From Methylobacterium sp. Leaf118 (GTDB taxonomy: Bacteria > Pseudomonadota > Alphaproteobacteria > Rhizobiales > Beijerinckiaceae), in the NCBI RefSeq assembly GCF_920984675.1, contig NZ_CAKLBV010000026.1, forward strand, positions 1 through 36,655: a DNA stretch of 36,655 nucleotides, written 5' to 3'. The position numbers were made by a program, and so were the translations under genes. This document shows positions 7,536-15,189 of this stretch, piece by piece. Every line of letters begins with the position of its first letter. Positions within the stretch are counted from its first letter, which is position 1. The notes beneath the pieces are model-generated. The model was not told the origin of the DNA and did no database searches. It saw nothing but the letters and a program-made list of their open reading frames with translations.

Positions 7536-9074
7536 GTGACCGACTACATCAAGAAGATCCTCGCCGCCCGCGTCTACGACGTGGCGATCGAGAGCCCGCT
7601 CGACCCGATGCCCCGCCTCTCGAAGCGGCTCGGCCGTCCCGTGCTGCTCAAGCGCGAGGATCTGCAGCCCGTCTTCTCGTTCAAGCTGCGGGGCGCCTAC
7701 AACAAGATGGCCGCGCTCCCCGAGGAGCAGCTGCGGCGTGGCGTCATCTGCGCCTCGGCCGGCAACCATGCCCAGGGCGTGGCCCTGGGCGCCGCCAAGC
7801 TCGGGGTGCGGGCGGTGATCGTCATGCCGCGCACCACCCCGGCCATCAAGGTCGACGCCTGCCGGGCGCGGGGCGCCGAGGTGGTGCTGCACGGCGACGC
7901 CTTCGACGAGGCGCTGACCGAGGCGCGTCGTCTCGAGGCGCAGTGGGGCCTGACCTTCCTCCACCCCTTCGACGATCCCGACGTGATCGCCGGCCAGGGC
8001 ACCATCGGCATGGAGATCCTGCACCAGCATTCCGATCCGATCGCGGCGATCTTCGTGCCGATCGGCGGCGGGGGGCTGGCGGCGGGCATCGCCACCTTCG
8101 TGAAGTACCTGCGGCCCGAGACGAAGGTGATCGGCGTCGAGCCGGACGACGCCGCCTGCATGGCGGAGGCCCTGCGGGCGGGCGAGCGGGTGATCCTGCC
8201 CACCGTCGGCCTGTTCGCCGACGGGGTCGCCGTGCGGCAGGCGGGCGAGGAGACCTTCCGGTTGTGCCGGGAGCATCTCGACGGGGTCATCACCGTCGAC
8301 ACCGACGCGATGTGCGCCGCGGTCAAGGATGTGTTCGACGACACCCGGGCGATCTCCGAGCCCTCAGGCGCCTTGAGCCTCGCGGGGGCCAAGGCCTGGG
8401 CCGCGGAGAATCCCGGCGAGGGTCCGCTGGTGGCGATCTCCTCGGGCGCCAACCTGAACTTCGACCGGCTGCGCCACATCGCCGAACGCGCCGAGATCGG
8501 CGAGGAGCGCGAGGTGCTGCTCGGCGTCATCATCCCGGAGCGCCCCGGCGCCTACCGCGCCTTCATCGCCGCCCTCGGCCCCCGGGCGGTGACCGAGTTC
8601 AACTACCGCTATGCCGGGCGCGCCGAGGCGCGCGTCTTCGTCGGCATCAACCTGCCCGGGGGGAAGAGCGAGAAGCACGACCTGATCGGAACGCTCGATC
8701 GGAACGGCTACGCCGTCACCGACATGAGCGACAACGAGATGGCCAAGGTCCACGTGCGCTACATGGTCGGCGGCCGGGCCACGGGGCTCGCCGACGAGCG
8801 GCTCTACCGCTTCCAGTTCCCGGAGCGGCCGGGCGCCCTGATGAAGTTCCTCGAGGCTTTGGGCGACGCCTTCAACATCAGCCTGTTCCACTACCGCAAC
8901 CACGGCGCCGATTACGGCCGTATCCTCGCGGGGATCGAAGTGCCGGAGGCGGCCCGGGAGCGGTTCGCCGCCGCCCTCGAGGCGCTCGGCTACCCCTATT
9001 TCGACGAGACCGGCAACCCGGCCTACCGCCTGTTCCTCGACAAGGACGGCGAGGCGGAGGCACCGGGGGCATGA
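7536..9074 (+). CDS. ilvA: Threonine ammonia-lyase (biosynthetic threonine dehydratase)
   Basis: 512 residues from a GTG start, matching the long biosynthetic form (E. coli IlvA 514). It is the PLP enzyme that converts threonine to 2-oxobutanoate, the first step to isoleucine. The catalytic domain (1-330) shows the PLP lysine Lys50 in PVFSFKLRGAYNKM, the SAGNHAQGVALGA loop, the phosphate-binding GGGGLAAGIA and the SSGANLNFDRLR end of the domain. Two ACT-like regulatory modules follow: VLLGVIIPERPGAYRAFIAA (about 330-410) and YRFQFPERPGALMKFLEALG (about 425-505). These give isoleucine inhibition in the family. The gene stands alone. Confidence 0.95.
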   Translation: MTDYIKKILAARVYDVAIESPLDPMPRLSKRLGRPVLLKREDLQPVFSFKLRGAYNKMAALPEEQLRRGVICASAGNHAQGVALGAAKLGVRAVIVMPRTTPAIKVDACRARGAEVVLHGDAFDEALTEARRLEAQWGLTFLHPFDDPDVIAGQGTIGMEILHQHSDPIAAIFVPIGGGGLAAGIATFVKYLRPETKVIGVEPDDAACMAEALRAGERVILPTVGLFADGVAVRQAGEETFRLCREHLDGVITVDTDAMCAAVKDVFDDTRAISEPSGALSLAGAKAWAAENPGEGPLVAISSGANLNFDRLRHIAERAEIGEEREVLLGVIIPERPGAYRAFIAALGPRAVTEFNYRYAGRAEARVFVGINLPGGKSEKHDLIGTLDRNGYAVTDMSDNEMAKVHVRYMVGGRATGLADERLYRFQFPERPGALMKFLEALGDAFNISLFHYRNHGADYGRILAGIEVPEAARERFAAALEALGYPYFDETGNPAYRLFLDKDGEAEAPGA

Positions 9075-9260
9075 CGGCAGGCCGTCGCGTCACGGCAGGG
9101 GAGGGCCTCGTCCGGGATGCGATTGTCAGGACGATTCGCGCGCGGGACGCGGCTTCAACACCGGCGTGGCGCGATAGCCCTTCCGGCCGGGGCCGCGAGG
9201 CCTTACCCTCCCGGAAACCCGTCGCGGCCGACCGGCGGTGACGGAACGGAAGCGACCCCG

Positions 9261-9617
9261 ATGCGTGCACGATTCGCCCTGCTCGCCTTCGCCCTGACCG
9301 TTCCGGTCGCGGCCTCGGCGGAGCCCCCGGCGCGGGCAGAGCCGCCGCCGCCGCGGGCCGAACCACCCGCGCCGATCCGGGCGCTGCCCGACGATCGCTT
9401 CTCGGCCGCCGCGCAGCGCGAATCCGAGCAATCGGCGGCGCGGCAGGCGGAGTTCAACCGCCGCATCTCCGAGCGCAGCAACCGCGCCGCCCGCTCGATC
9501 TGCAACGGCTGCGGCCCAGGCTCGGGGTCAGACCGGACCGTGACACCGCCCGGCACCCGGCGCGTGCGCCCGGAAGCACCGTTGCCCTTCGATCCCGCGC
9601 AGGCGCCACTCGATTAG
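9261..9617 (+). CDS. Secreted Pro/Ala-rich hypothetical protein
   Basis: 118 residues from the ATG at 9261; GGAAG lies upstream. A signal peptide spans 1-20 (ALTVPVAASA). The mature protein begins with a repetitive Pro-rich stretch (EPPARAEPPPPRAEPPAP). A helical, Glu/Gln/Arg-rich middle follows (SAAAQRESEQSAARQAEFNRRISERSN), then a short CNGC motif (ICNGCGPGSGS). The CNGC pair could form a disulfide in the periplasm. I do not recognise the family. The gene is 186 bp downstream of ilvA and convergent with the next gene. Confidence 0.65.
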   Translation: MRARFALLAFALTVPVAASAEPPARAEPPPPRAEPPAPIRALPDDRFSAAAQRESEQSAARQAEFNRRISERSNRAARSICNGCGPGSGSDRTVTPPGTRRVRPEAPLPFDPAQAPLD

Positions 9618-9632
9618 GGCGCTCTCGCGCCG

Positions 9633-9657
9633 GGGCGGGCACGGCATCGTGCCGCCC
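9633..9657. other. Hairpin between two convergent genes
   Basis: GGGCGGGCACG and CGTGCCGCCC pair into a 10-bp stem with one bulged G and a four-base loop. It lies 16 bp after the upstream stop and about 43 bp before the convergent stop. There is no T-run on either side, so it is at best a weak bidirectional terminator or an mRNA end-protecting structure. Confidence 0.4.
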
Positions 9658-9700
9658 GATCGACCGGCCGGAGGGGGCCGGGCGGACCCGGCTCCCGACT

Positions 9701-9970
9701 TCAGGCCGCGGTGGCGGGCTGGGAGCGGAACAGGGCGGTGCAGCCGGCGTCGCGATGCATGCTCAGGATCGAGGCCCGGTCGATCTCAGGGTTCGCGGCG
9801 AGCACCCGGCGCACATCCTCCACGACGCGTTCGTAGCGCTCCGCGTCGTAGTTCTTCTCAAGCGGGCTGACGGCGATGTAGGCTTCGACGACGAGCACCC
9901 GCTCGGCGCGGTCTTTGGTGACGTCGACGGCAATCCAGGCGGATTTGACGAGGCGATTTCCGGCAAGCAT
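9701..9970 (-). CDS. Small conserved-looking hypothetical protein
   Basis: 89 residues from the ATG at 9970, which has a strong GGAGG ribosome site; the longer frame to 10048 is unnecessary. The sequence looks like a compact alpha/beta protein: a beta-rich start (KSAWIAVDVTKDRAERVLVVEAYIAVS), then a helix (AERYERVVEDVRRVLAANP), then ASILSMHRDAGCTALFRS. There is no signal peptide or membrane segment. Codon-position bias and amino-acid balance look real. I do not recognise a family, and no neighbour suggests a role. Confidence 0.65.
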   Translation of the reverse strand: MLAGNRLVKSAWIAVDVTKDRAERVLVVEAYIAVSPLEKNYDAERYERVVEDVRRVLAANPEIDRASILSMHRDAGCTALFRSQPATAA

Positions 9971-10366
9971 GGAACGATCCTCCGATGCCGCCGCGTGCCC
10001 CGGCGGCTTTCGTGGCGAAATCATGGACCTTGCGGAGAATTGTGCCAAGCGCCCCGCGGGCGTCGTCCCGCGTTCGCGCGCTCCGATTCCGAGCCCAGCG
10101 GCAGGCCCGTGCCCGCCGGCGCTTCCCGCCTCGGGAGCCGGTGGAACGTCCCGGGCATCGCGGTCAGACCGTATCGCCCGATGGCTCGCCGGATCGGCTG
10201 TCGCGCGCGCCCGACCGCGGCGACAGAACGGACCTCGGCGCGGCCTCGAGCGCTTGGCCCGTGATTGTGGCCGTCGCCCGAGCGCGTCAGGCCCCAGAGA
10301 TCCCCGCGCCGTGTCGGCCGGAGAGGCTGTCCCGGCGACACCCGACGCGTTCGAGCGGGTCGGCGA
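9971..10366. other. Intergenic region, nothing recognised
   Basis: A 396-bp gap between two small minus-strand genes. All frames here give Arg/Pro/Gly-rich shadow-type translations without domain features. The part next to 9970 must carry the upstream region of the 89-residue protein gene. No repeat, RNA or terminator was noticed. Confidence 0.4.
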
Positions 10367-10579
10367 TCAGTTGTCGGCGACGAGCCGCAGCATGCCGTAG
10401 CCGGTGCCGCGATTGCGCTCCGACAGGGCGCTGAGCCCCTCCGCCGCCGCGCCGTCGATCGGCGACTTCAGGCCCGGCCGCGCGATCCACCGCACGACCT
10501 TGTTGCCGCCGTAGCGGCCGGCACTGCGGCCTTCCCGGCGCTGGATCCAGCGCGGCAGCTCTTCGATGTCCTTCGTCAT
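10367..10579 (-). CDS. Small hypothetical protein (70 residues)
   Basis: 70 residues from the ATG at 10579, preceded by GGGAAG. The start is MTKDIEELPRWIQRREG, followed by GNKVVRWIARPGLKSPIDGAA and SERNRGTGYGMLRLVADN. It is basic and soluble, and it lacks a signal peptide. The longer in-frame version starting at 10723 has a Cys/Gly/Arg-rich leader that looks non-coding. An AT-rich island with dyads about 125 bp upstream (10701-10741) is a plausible promoter or operator. I do not recognise the family. Confidence 0.6.
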   Translation of the reverse strand: MTKDIEELPRWIQRREGRSAGRYGGNKVVRWIARPGLKSPIDGAAAEGLSALSERNRGTGYGMLRLVADN

Positions 10580-11100
10580 CTTCCCACCCCCTCGCCGCCG
10601 CCTGCCCATTCCCGGCCCGCCCTCGACCTTCGCGGATCCCGAACCGCCCGGCAGGACCCGCCGGGCACATGAGGCATGGCCGCGCGGGCAAACGCATCCC
10701 TTAAATTGGGTATGTTTGGCCAAAATCTACCTGAGATTTAACATCTGGGCATCAGGTTGCCGCCGCACCCGGGGAGCGCCACGGGCCGTGGATCTCCGGT
10801 CCGGATGCGACGATTCCCGCTGCACGACCGCGACGGCAGAACGAGAGCACCACGCCCTCACGGCCCTCGCTTCCGAACGCGCCGCACCGCCCGTTGGCGT
10901 ATAGGGCGCGCCGGGTCCGCAGCCGGCACGGTGCCGGTGGGACCTGGAACCCTGTCGAAAACGCGCATCGCTCCCGGGCCTTTGCTCGGCCGCGACGGCC
11001 TGTGCTGCTTGTGTTCCCGCCGGGCGATCCCTAGGTTCGCCGCAATTCACGCGTTGAGGAAGCGCCGCCGCCGCAAGGGGCCGCGGCGCAGGAGGTTGCC
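10580..11100. other. Divergent intergenic region upstream of tatA
   Basis: 521 bp between the minus-strand 70-residue protein gene and tatA. It holds the AT-rich dyad island at 10701-10741 and a GCCCGGC-N7-GCCGGGC dyad near 10645-10665. The stretch from 10750 to 11085 shows no gene and no clear promoter hexamers, but must include the tatABC promoter. Confidence 0.45.
10701..10741. promoter_or_regulatory. AT-rich island with nested inverted repeats
   Basis: This 41-bp stretch is much more AT-rich than its surroundings. It is bounded by TTAAAT (10701) and ATTTAA (10736), which are inverted repeats. Inside are the palindrome TTTGGCCAAA (10715-10724) and the small hairpin AAATCT-ACCTG-AGATTT (10723-10739). 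The layout fits a promoter or operator for the minus-strand gene ending at 10579, or a curved or protein-bound site. The regulator is unknown. Confidence 0.4.
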
Positions 11101-11391
11101 ATGGGCAGCATGAGTGTCTGGCACTGGGTCATCGTGGCGGTCGTCGTCATGCTGCTCTTCGGCCGCGGCAAGGTGTCGGAGCTGATGGGCGACGTCGCCA
11201 AGGGCATCAAGGCCTTCAAGAAGGGCATGGCCGAGGACGAGACCACGCCGGGCCAGACCACGGCGGTGCCCCCCGTCGGAACGAACGAGCCGATCCGCAC
11301 GCTGCCGCCGCAGGGCACCGCCCATGCCGCGCCGCCGACGGCTCACGCGCCTCAGCCGCACGTGCCGGCGGGCGACCACAAGGCGGTCTGA
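11101..11391 (+). CDS. tatA: Twin-arginine translocase subunit TatA
   Basis: 96 residues with a strong AGGAGG site before the ATG. The topology is standard. A short N-terminal membrane helix (about 5-20, [17 protein letters not shown]) is followed by the FGRGKV hinge, where E. coli has FGTKKL. An amphipathic helix comes next ([18 protein letters not shown]), then an acidic DETT and a disordered Pro/Ala/His-rich tail. TatA oligomers form the passage for folded Tat substrates across the inner membrane. It is first in tatABC; tatB starts 118 bp downstream, and a strong hairpin lies in that gap. Confidence 0.95.
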   Translation: MGSMSVWHWVIVAVVVMLLFGRGKVSELMGDVAKGIKAFKKGMAEDETTPGQTTAVPPVGTNEPIRTLPPQGTAHAAPPTAHAPQPHVPAGDHKAV

Positions 11392-11422
11392 CGAACAGGT
11401 CCCGAGGAGAACCCCGGGAAAG

Positions 11423-11446
11423 GCGGCGCCGCGCAAGCGGCGCTGC
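11423..11446 (+). other. RNA hairpin with GCAA tetraloop between tatA and tatB
   Basis: GCGCCGC (11426-11432) and GCGGCGC (11437-11443) form a perfect 7-bp stem closed by GCAA, a GNRA tetraloop. Three further pairs (C-G, G-C and one G-U) lengthen it to 10 bp. There is no T-run, so it is not a standard terminator. It may stabilise the 3' end of a tatA message or reduce read-through into tatBC. Confidence 0.6.
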
Positions 11447-11509
11447 GCGGGATGGCGCGGGCGGCGCGACCGTCCTAAACGAGCGCGGACCCGCGGGACG
11501 GACGCTGCG

Positions 11510-11959
11510 ATGCTGGATATGAGCTGGGGCGAGGTGATGCTGATCGGCGGCGTCGCCCTGATCGTCATCGGTCCCAAGGACCTGCCGAAAGCCCTGCGGA
11601 CGCTGGGGCAGGTGACCACCAAGGTCCGCCGCATGGCCGGCGAGTTCCAGCATCAGTTCAGCGAGGCGATCCGCGAGGCGGAGCTCGAAGAGGTGCGGCG
11701 CGACGTCGAGGGCGTGAAACGCACCGTGGATTCGGTGCGCCCGACCTTCAACCCGGTCGACACGATCCGCAACGAGATCCGCAGCGCGGTCGAGGGCCGC
11801 ACCGGCCCGGCCGCGCCCTCGGCCGCGGAGGCGGAGGCCGGCCGCTACGACGTACCCCGGCCGACGCCTGAGCAACGCGCCCCGGCGGCGCCCACCACCG
11901 GCACGTCCGGCACTGGCATTCCCGAGACAGGCAAGCCCGAGACAGGCCCGACTCCATGA
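11510..11959 (+). CDS. tatB: Twin-arginine translocase subunit TatB
   Basis: 149 residues. The N-terminus is [34 protein letters not shown]. It has the membrane helix, and Glu8 corresponds to the conserved polar residue of TatB. The GPKDLP hinge follows, then a long amphipathic helix to about 105 with repeated [19 protein letters not shown] patterns. The C-terminal 45 residues are Ala/Pro/Thr-rich with [12 protein letters not shown] repeats and look disordered. TatB and TatC form the receptor for twin-arginine signal peptides. The gene overlaps tatC by four bases (ATGA), showing translational coupling. A second Met at codon 4 is another possible start. Confidence 0.93.
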   Translation: MLDMSWGEVMLIGGVALIVIGPKDLPKALRTLGQVTTKVRRMAGEFQHQFSEAIREAELEEVRRDVEGVKRTVDSVRPTFNPVDTIRNEIRSAVEGRTGPAAPSAAEAEAGRYDVPRPTPEQRAPAAPTTGTSGTGIPETGKPETGPTP

Positions 11960-12756
11960 CCGAAGAGCGTGACGAGGCCGAGATCGAGGCCTCGCGGGCG
12001 CCCCTCTTGGAGCACCTGATCGAGCTGCGCGCGCGACTGATCAAGTCGCTGCTCGCCTTCATCGTGATGTTTTTCGGATGCTTCTTCTTCTCGAAGCAGA
12101 TCTATAACATCCTGGTCTATCCTTACGTCTCGATCGTGGGCGCCCAGAACGCCGAGCTGATCGCGACGCACTTCCTCGAACAGGTTTTCACCAACATCAA
12201 GCTCAGCGTGTTCGGCGCGGGGTTCCTGGCGTTTCCGGTCATCGCCACCCAGGTCTACGCCTTCGTGGCGCCGGGGCTCTACCGCAACGAGCGGCAAGCC
12301 TTCCTGCCCTATCTGGTGGCGACGCCGGTCTTCTTCGTCCTCGGGGCGCTGGTCGTCTACTTCCTGGCGATGCCGCTCCTGATCCAGTTCTCGGTCTCGC
12401 TGCAGCAGATCGGGCAGCCCGGCGAGGCGACCATCAAGCTCCTGCCGAAGGTCGACGAGTATCTCTCGCTGATCATGACGCTGATCTTCGCCTTCGGTCT
12501 CGCCTTCCAGATGCCCGTCATCCTGACGCTCCTGGGCCAGATCGGGGTGATCGACGCCGCCTTCCTGCGGGAGAAGCGCCGCTACGCGATCGTGCTCGTC
12601 TTCGTCGCCGCAGCGATCCTGACGCCGCCGGATGTGATCTCGCAGCTCTCGCTCGCGATCCCGATGCTGCTGCTCTACGAGGCCTCCGTCATCTCGGTCT
12701 CGCGCATGGAGAAGATTCGGGCCGCCCGACGCCGGGCGCAGGGGCTCGACCCCTGA
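11956..12756 (+). CDS. tatC: Twin-arginine translocase subunit TatC
   Basis: 266 residues (E. coli 258). Conserved TatC blocks are present in order: [18 protein letters not shown] just before the first membrane helix, [37 protein letters not shown] around 75-112 (including the FVAPGLYxNER loop that contacts signal peptides), then [11 protein letters not shown] and [22 protein letters not shown]. Six transmembrane helices can be counted. It is the core of the Tat receptor in the inner membrane. It overlaps tatB and ends the operon; two ssuA-like proteins in this window have RR-type signal peptides and may be clients. Confidence 0.96.
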   Translation: MTEERDEAEIEASRAPLLEHLIELRARLIKSLLAFIVMFFGCFFFSKQIYNILVYPYVSIVGAQNAELIATHFLEQVFTNIKLSVFGAGFLAFPVIATQVYAFVAPGLYRNERQAFLPYLVATPVFFVLGALVVYFLAMPLLIQFSVSLQQIGQPGEATIKLLPKVDEYLSLIMTLIFAFGLAFQMPVILTLLGQIGVIDAAFLREKRRYAIVLVFVAAAILTPPDVISQLSLAIPMLLLYEASVISVSRMEKIRAARRRAQGLDP

Positions 12757-12783
12757 ACCGACCTGAGCGCAAAATAAGGCCGC

Positions 12784-12808
12784 TTGCGCATCACTGACTC
12801 GTGCGCAA
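12784..12808. promoter_or_regulatory. TTGCGCA-N11-TGCGCAA dyad upstream of a secreted protein gene
   Basis: A perfect 7-bp inverted repeat with an 11-bp spacer ends 58 bp before the start codon at 12867. A third similar half-site, GCGCAAAA, lies just upstream near 12767. The spacing (18 bp centre to centre) suits a dimeric regulator. No -35/-10 pair is convincing, and the regulator is unknown. Confidence 0.4.
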
Positions 12809-12866
12809 ACTGGTTTCGCCCCGGGCCCGCTCCATAACCCTCCGATTCGGAACCGGAGGAAACAAC

Positions 12867-13568
12867 ATGAGACGGACGATGTGGACGGCCTTGGCGGTCG
12901 CAGCGGCCGCGACCCTGGCGGGGCCTGCCCATGCGGCGCCCGAGCTTCAGCGGGTCCGCGGCACGGTCGAGGCGAGCGATGCCGGCACGGTCACGATCAA
13001 GACCACCGACGGCAAGACCGAGACGGTGGCGCTCGACGGCGCGACCTTCGCCTGGGTGGTGAAATCCAGCCTCGACCAGATCAAGGACGGGGTCTTCATC
13101 GGCACCGCCACCAAGGGCGACAACCCGCCGACCGCGCTCGAGGTGGTGCTGTTCCCCGAATCGATGCGCGGCACCGCCGAGGGTCATTACGCCTGGGACG
13201 CGATCCCCGATCAGACCGGCGGCGGCGCGGTGGTCAAGAGCTCCATGACCAACGGCACCGTGAAGGCCGGGGCCCCCGCTGCGGGCGGCGCGCCGAAGGT
13301 GAAGAGCGCGATGACCAACGCCACCGTGACCGGCAACACGGCGAGCGGCGGCGCCCCGGGTGAGCGCACGCTCACCGTCACCTATGACAAGGACGGCTCG
13401 AAGACGATCGTGGTCCCGCCCAAGGCCCCGATCGTCGCCTTCGAGAAGGCGGACCCATCGGTCCTGACGCCGGGCGGCAAGGTGTTCGTGGTCGCCGCCA
13501 AGGTCGGCGGCACGCTCGCGGCCAAGCTCGTCGCCGTCGGCAAGGACGGTCTCACCCCGCCGATGTGA
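12867..13568 (+). CDS. Secreted hypothetical protein with two KSxMTNxTV repeats
   Basis: 233 residues from the ATG at 12867 with an ideal GGAGGA site. A signal peptide spans 1-23 (ATLAGPAHA). The mature protein begins as a small beta-barrel-like segment (VRGTVEASDAGTVTIKTTDGKTETVAL), like the OB-fold/DUF5666 type. A linker with a duplicated motif follows: VVKSSMTNGTVKAG at 122-135 and KVKSAMTNATVTGN at 144-157. The end is beta-rich (RTLTVTYDKDGSKTIVVPPKAPIVAFEKADPSVLTPGGKVFV). I recall similar rhizobial proteins annotated only vaguely. It is periplasmic by its signal; function is not known. Confidence 0.75.
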   Translation: MRRTMWTALAVAAAATLAGPAHAAPELQRVRGTVEASDAGTVTIKTTDGKTETVALDGATFAWVVKSSLDQIKDGVFIGTATKGDNPPTALEVVLFPESMRGTAEGHYAWDAIPDQTGGGAVVKSSMTNGTVKAGAPAAGGAPKVKSAMTNATVTGNTASGGAPGERTLTVTYDKDGSKTIVVPPKAPIVAFEKADPSVLTPGGKVFVVAAKVGGTLAAKLVAVGKDGLTPPM

Positions 13569-13730
13569 GCCGTCGGGCGTTCGGGGCCGCTCGATGCAGG
13601 CGCATCGGGCGGCATTCATCTTCGTCGCGGATCCCACCCCCTCGCTGATCCCGAGGGCGCGGGCTCAGCGGGACGAGGGGGAGGGGGGAGGCTCCCGCAT
13701 CAGCCCGCCACGGCCGTCCCTGCGCGAGTC

Positions 13731-13840
13731 TCATACCCAATCCGGTTGATCCCTTCGGGATGGCGGATTTGGGCTTCGCTCAAACGCCGCGCGGGCTTGC
13801 CTGATACGGGCTCCGCTTTGATCAAGCGGAGCCCGGATCA
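13731..13840 (-). repeat. 110-bp two-hairpin dispersed repeat, copy A (inside MFS 3' end)
   Basis: Read on the minus strand it begins TGATCCGGGCTCCGCTTGAT and ends GGATTGGGTATGA. Hairpin 1 has arms GGGCTCCGCTT/AAGCGGAGCCC around a short TGATC loop. Hairpin 2 pairs CCCAAATCCG...ATCCC with GGGAT...CGGATTGGG across GAA. The whole element is translated as the last 36 residues of the MFS transporter, which stops at the far-end TGA. It matches copies B (35502-35612) and C (36408-36517). Confidence 0.92.
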
Positions 13841-14993
13841 GGGACGGCTTGTCTTTGCCGCGCATCACCGCCGTCGCGGCCAAGCCGAGCCCGAGAAGCG
13901 AGACGACGGCCGCGAGCAGCGGCAATTCCCGATAGCCGGCGCCGAGCGTCAGGGCCGTGCCGCCGAGCCAGGCGCCGGCAGCGTTGCCGAGGTTGAACGC
14001 GCCCTGGTTCAGGGTCGAGGCGAGGTTGGGGGCGTCGCTTGCCGCCTCGACCACCCAGACCTGGAGCGGCGAGACCAGGGCGAAGGCGAGGCCGCCCCAC
14101 AGGACCAGCACGGCGAGCGCCGGACCCGCCTGGGGCGCCACGAGTGCCAGGATCAGCAGCACGGCGACGATGCCGGCGAAGCTGGCGAGCACCGTGCCCA
14201 TCAGGCTGCGGTCGGCGAACCAGCCGCCCGCGAGGTTGCCGATGGTCAGTCCGACGCCCGCCGCGAACAGCGCCCCGGTGACCCCGCCCGGGGTCAGACC
14301 GGTGACCCCGGTGAGGAAGGGCGCGATGTAGGTGAAGACCGTGAAGAAGCTCACCGAGGACAGGGTCGAGACCAGCATCGGCCGCAGGACCGGCCAGCGT
14401 CCGAGCGCCCGGAACTCCCTCGTCAGACCGCCCCTGGTCCCGGGCATTCCGCCGGGCAGCGCGAACGCGATGGCGGCGCCCGCGGCGAGCCCGATCCCGA
14501 CCACGGCCCAGAAGGTCGCGCGCCAGCCCATCGCCTGACCAAGCGCTGTGCCGAGCGGCACGCCGAGGACGTTGGCCAGCGTCAGCCCGGCGAACATCAG
14601 CGCCACGGCCTGGGTGCGCTTCTCCTTCGGCACGAGGTCGCGGGCGACGATGGCGCCGATCCCGAAGAAGGCGCCGTGGGCGAAGGCGGTCGCGACCCGG
14701 GCGGCCATCAGCGGCCAATAGGAGGGCGCCAGCGCGCAGGCGAGGTTGCCGAGCGTGAACACCGCCATCAGGGCGAGCAGGGCCGCCTTGCGCGGCAGCG
14801 GCGCGGTGGCCATGGCGACGAGGGGCGCGCCGATGACGACGCCCAACGCGTAGCCCGAGACGAGATGACCCGCCTGCGGAATGGTGACGTCGAAATCGCG
14901 GGCCACCTCGGGCAAGAGTCCCATGATGACGAATTCGGTGGTGCCGATGCCGAAGGAGGCGACGGCGAGCGCAAGGATGGGAAGCGGGAGCAT
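13731..14993 (-). CDS. MFS efflux transporter, DHA1/AraJ-like, with repeat-encoded tail
   Basis: 420 residues from the ATG at 14993 (GGAAGGAG upstream). The N-terminus, LPILALAVASFGIGTTEFVIMGLLPEVARDF, is the hallmark of the AraJ/YdhP branch of drug:H+ antiporters. Twelve membrane helices are visible to about residue 380; AraJ itself is 394 residues. YWPLMAARVATAFAHGAFFGIGAIVA and ANVLGVPLGTALGQAMGWRATFW correspond to motifs B and C of exporters. The substrate is unknown. The native protein seems to end at VMRGKDKPS (about residue 384). The last 36 residues (LIRAPLDQSG...RRDQPDWV) are encoded by a dispersed repeat that fused to the frame. It is divergent from the ABC-F gene, with 196 bp between them. 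Confidence 0.9.
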   Translation of the reverse strand: MLPLPILALAVASFGIGTTEFVIMGLLPEVARDFDVTIPQAGHLVSGYALGVVIGAPLVAMATAPLPRKAALLALMAVFTLGNLACALAPSYWPLMAARVATAFAHGAFFGIGAIVARDLVPKEKRTQAVALMFAGLTLANVLGVPLGTALGQAMGWRATFWAVVGIGLAAGAAIAFALPGGMPGTRGGLTREFRALGRWPVLRPMLVSTLSSVSFFTVFTYIAPFLTGVTGLTPGGVTGALFAAGVGLTIGNLAGGWFADRSLMGTVLASFAGIVAVLLILALVAPQAGPALAVLVLWGGLAFALVSPLQVWVVEAASDAPNLASTLNQGAFNLGNAAGAWLGGTALTLGAGYRELPLLAAVVSLLGLGLAATAVMRGKDKPSLIRAPLDQSGARIRQARAAFERSPNPPSRRDQPDWV

Positions 14994-15189
14994 GGGGCTC
15001 CTTCCGGCTCGATTCGGGGATGCGCTTTGTGCGCTGCGGCAAGCCCGGAACATGGCCGCTCCCGTCGCCGTGGGGACCGCAGCGGGATGGGAGGCTGGGC
15101 TGCGCTCCCGGAAGGGCTGCGACTTTCCGTGAGGGCGGTGATGCCGTAAGCCCGCGACCATCCCTCGAGATCTCGACCGCGCGGACCCC

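Noticed and set aside
10566..10904. Plus-strand 112-codon frame upstream of tatA
   Set aside because: Arg/Pro/Ala-rich composition, no ribosome site, and it overlaps the AT-rich regulatory island. Not a gene.
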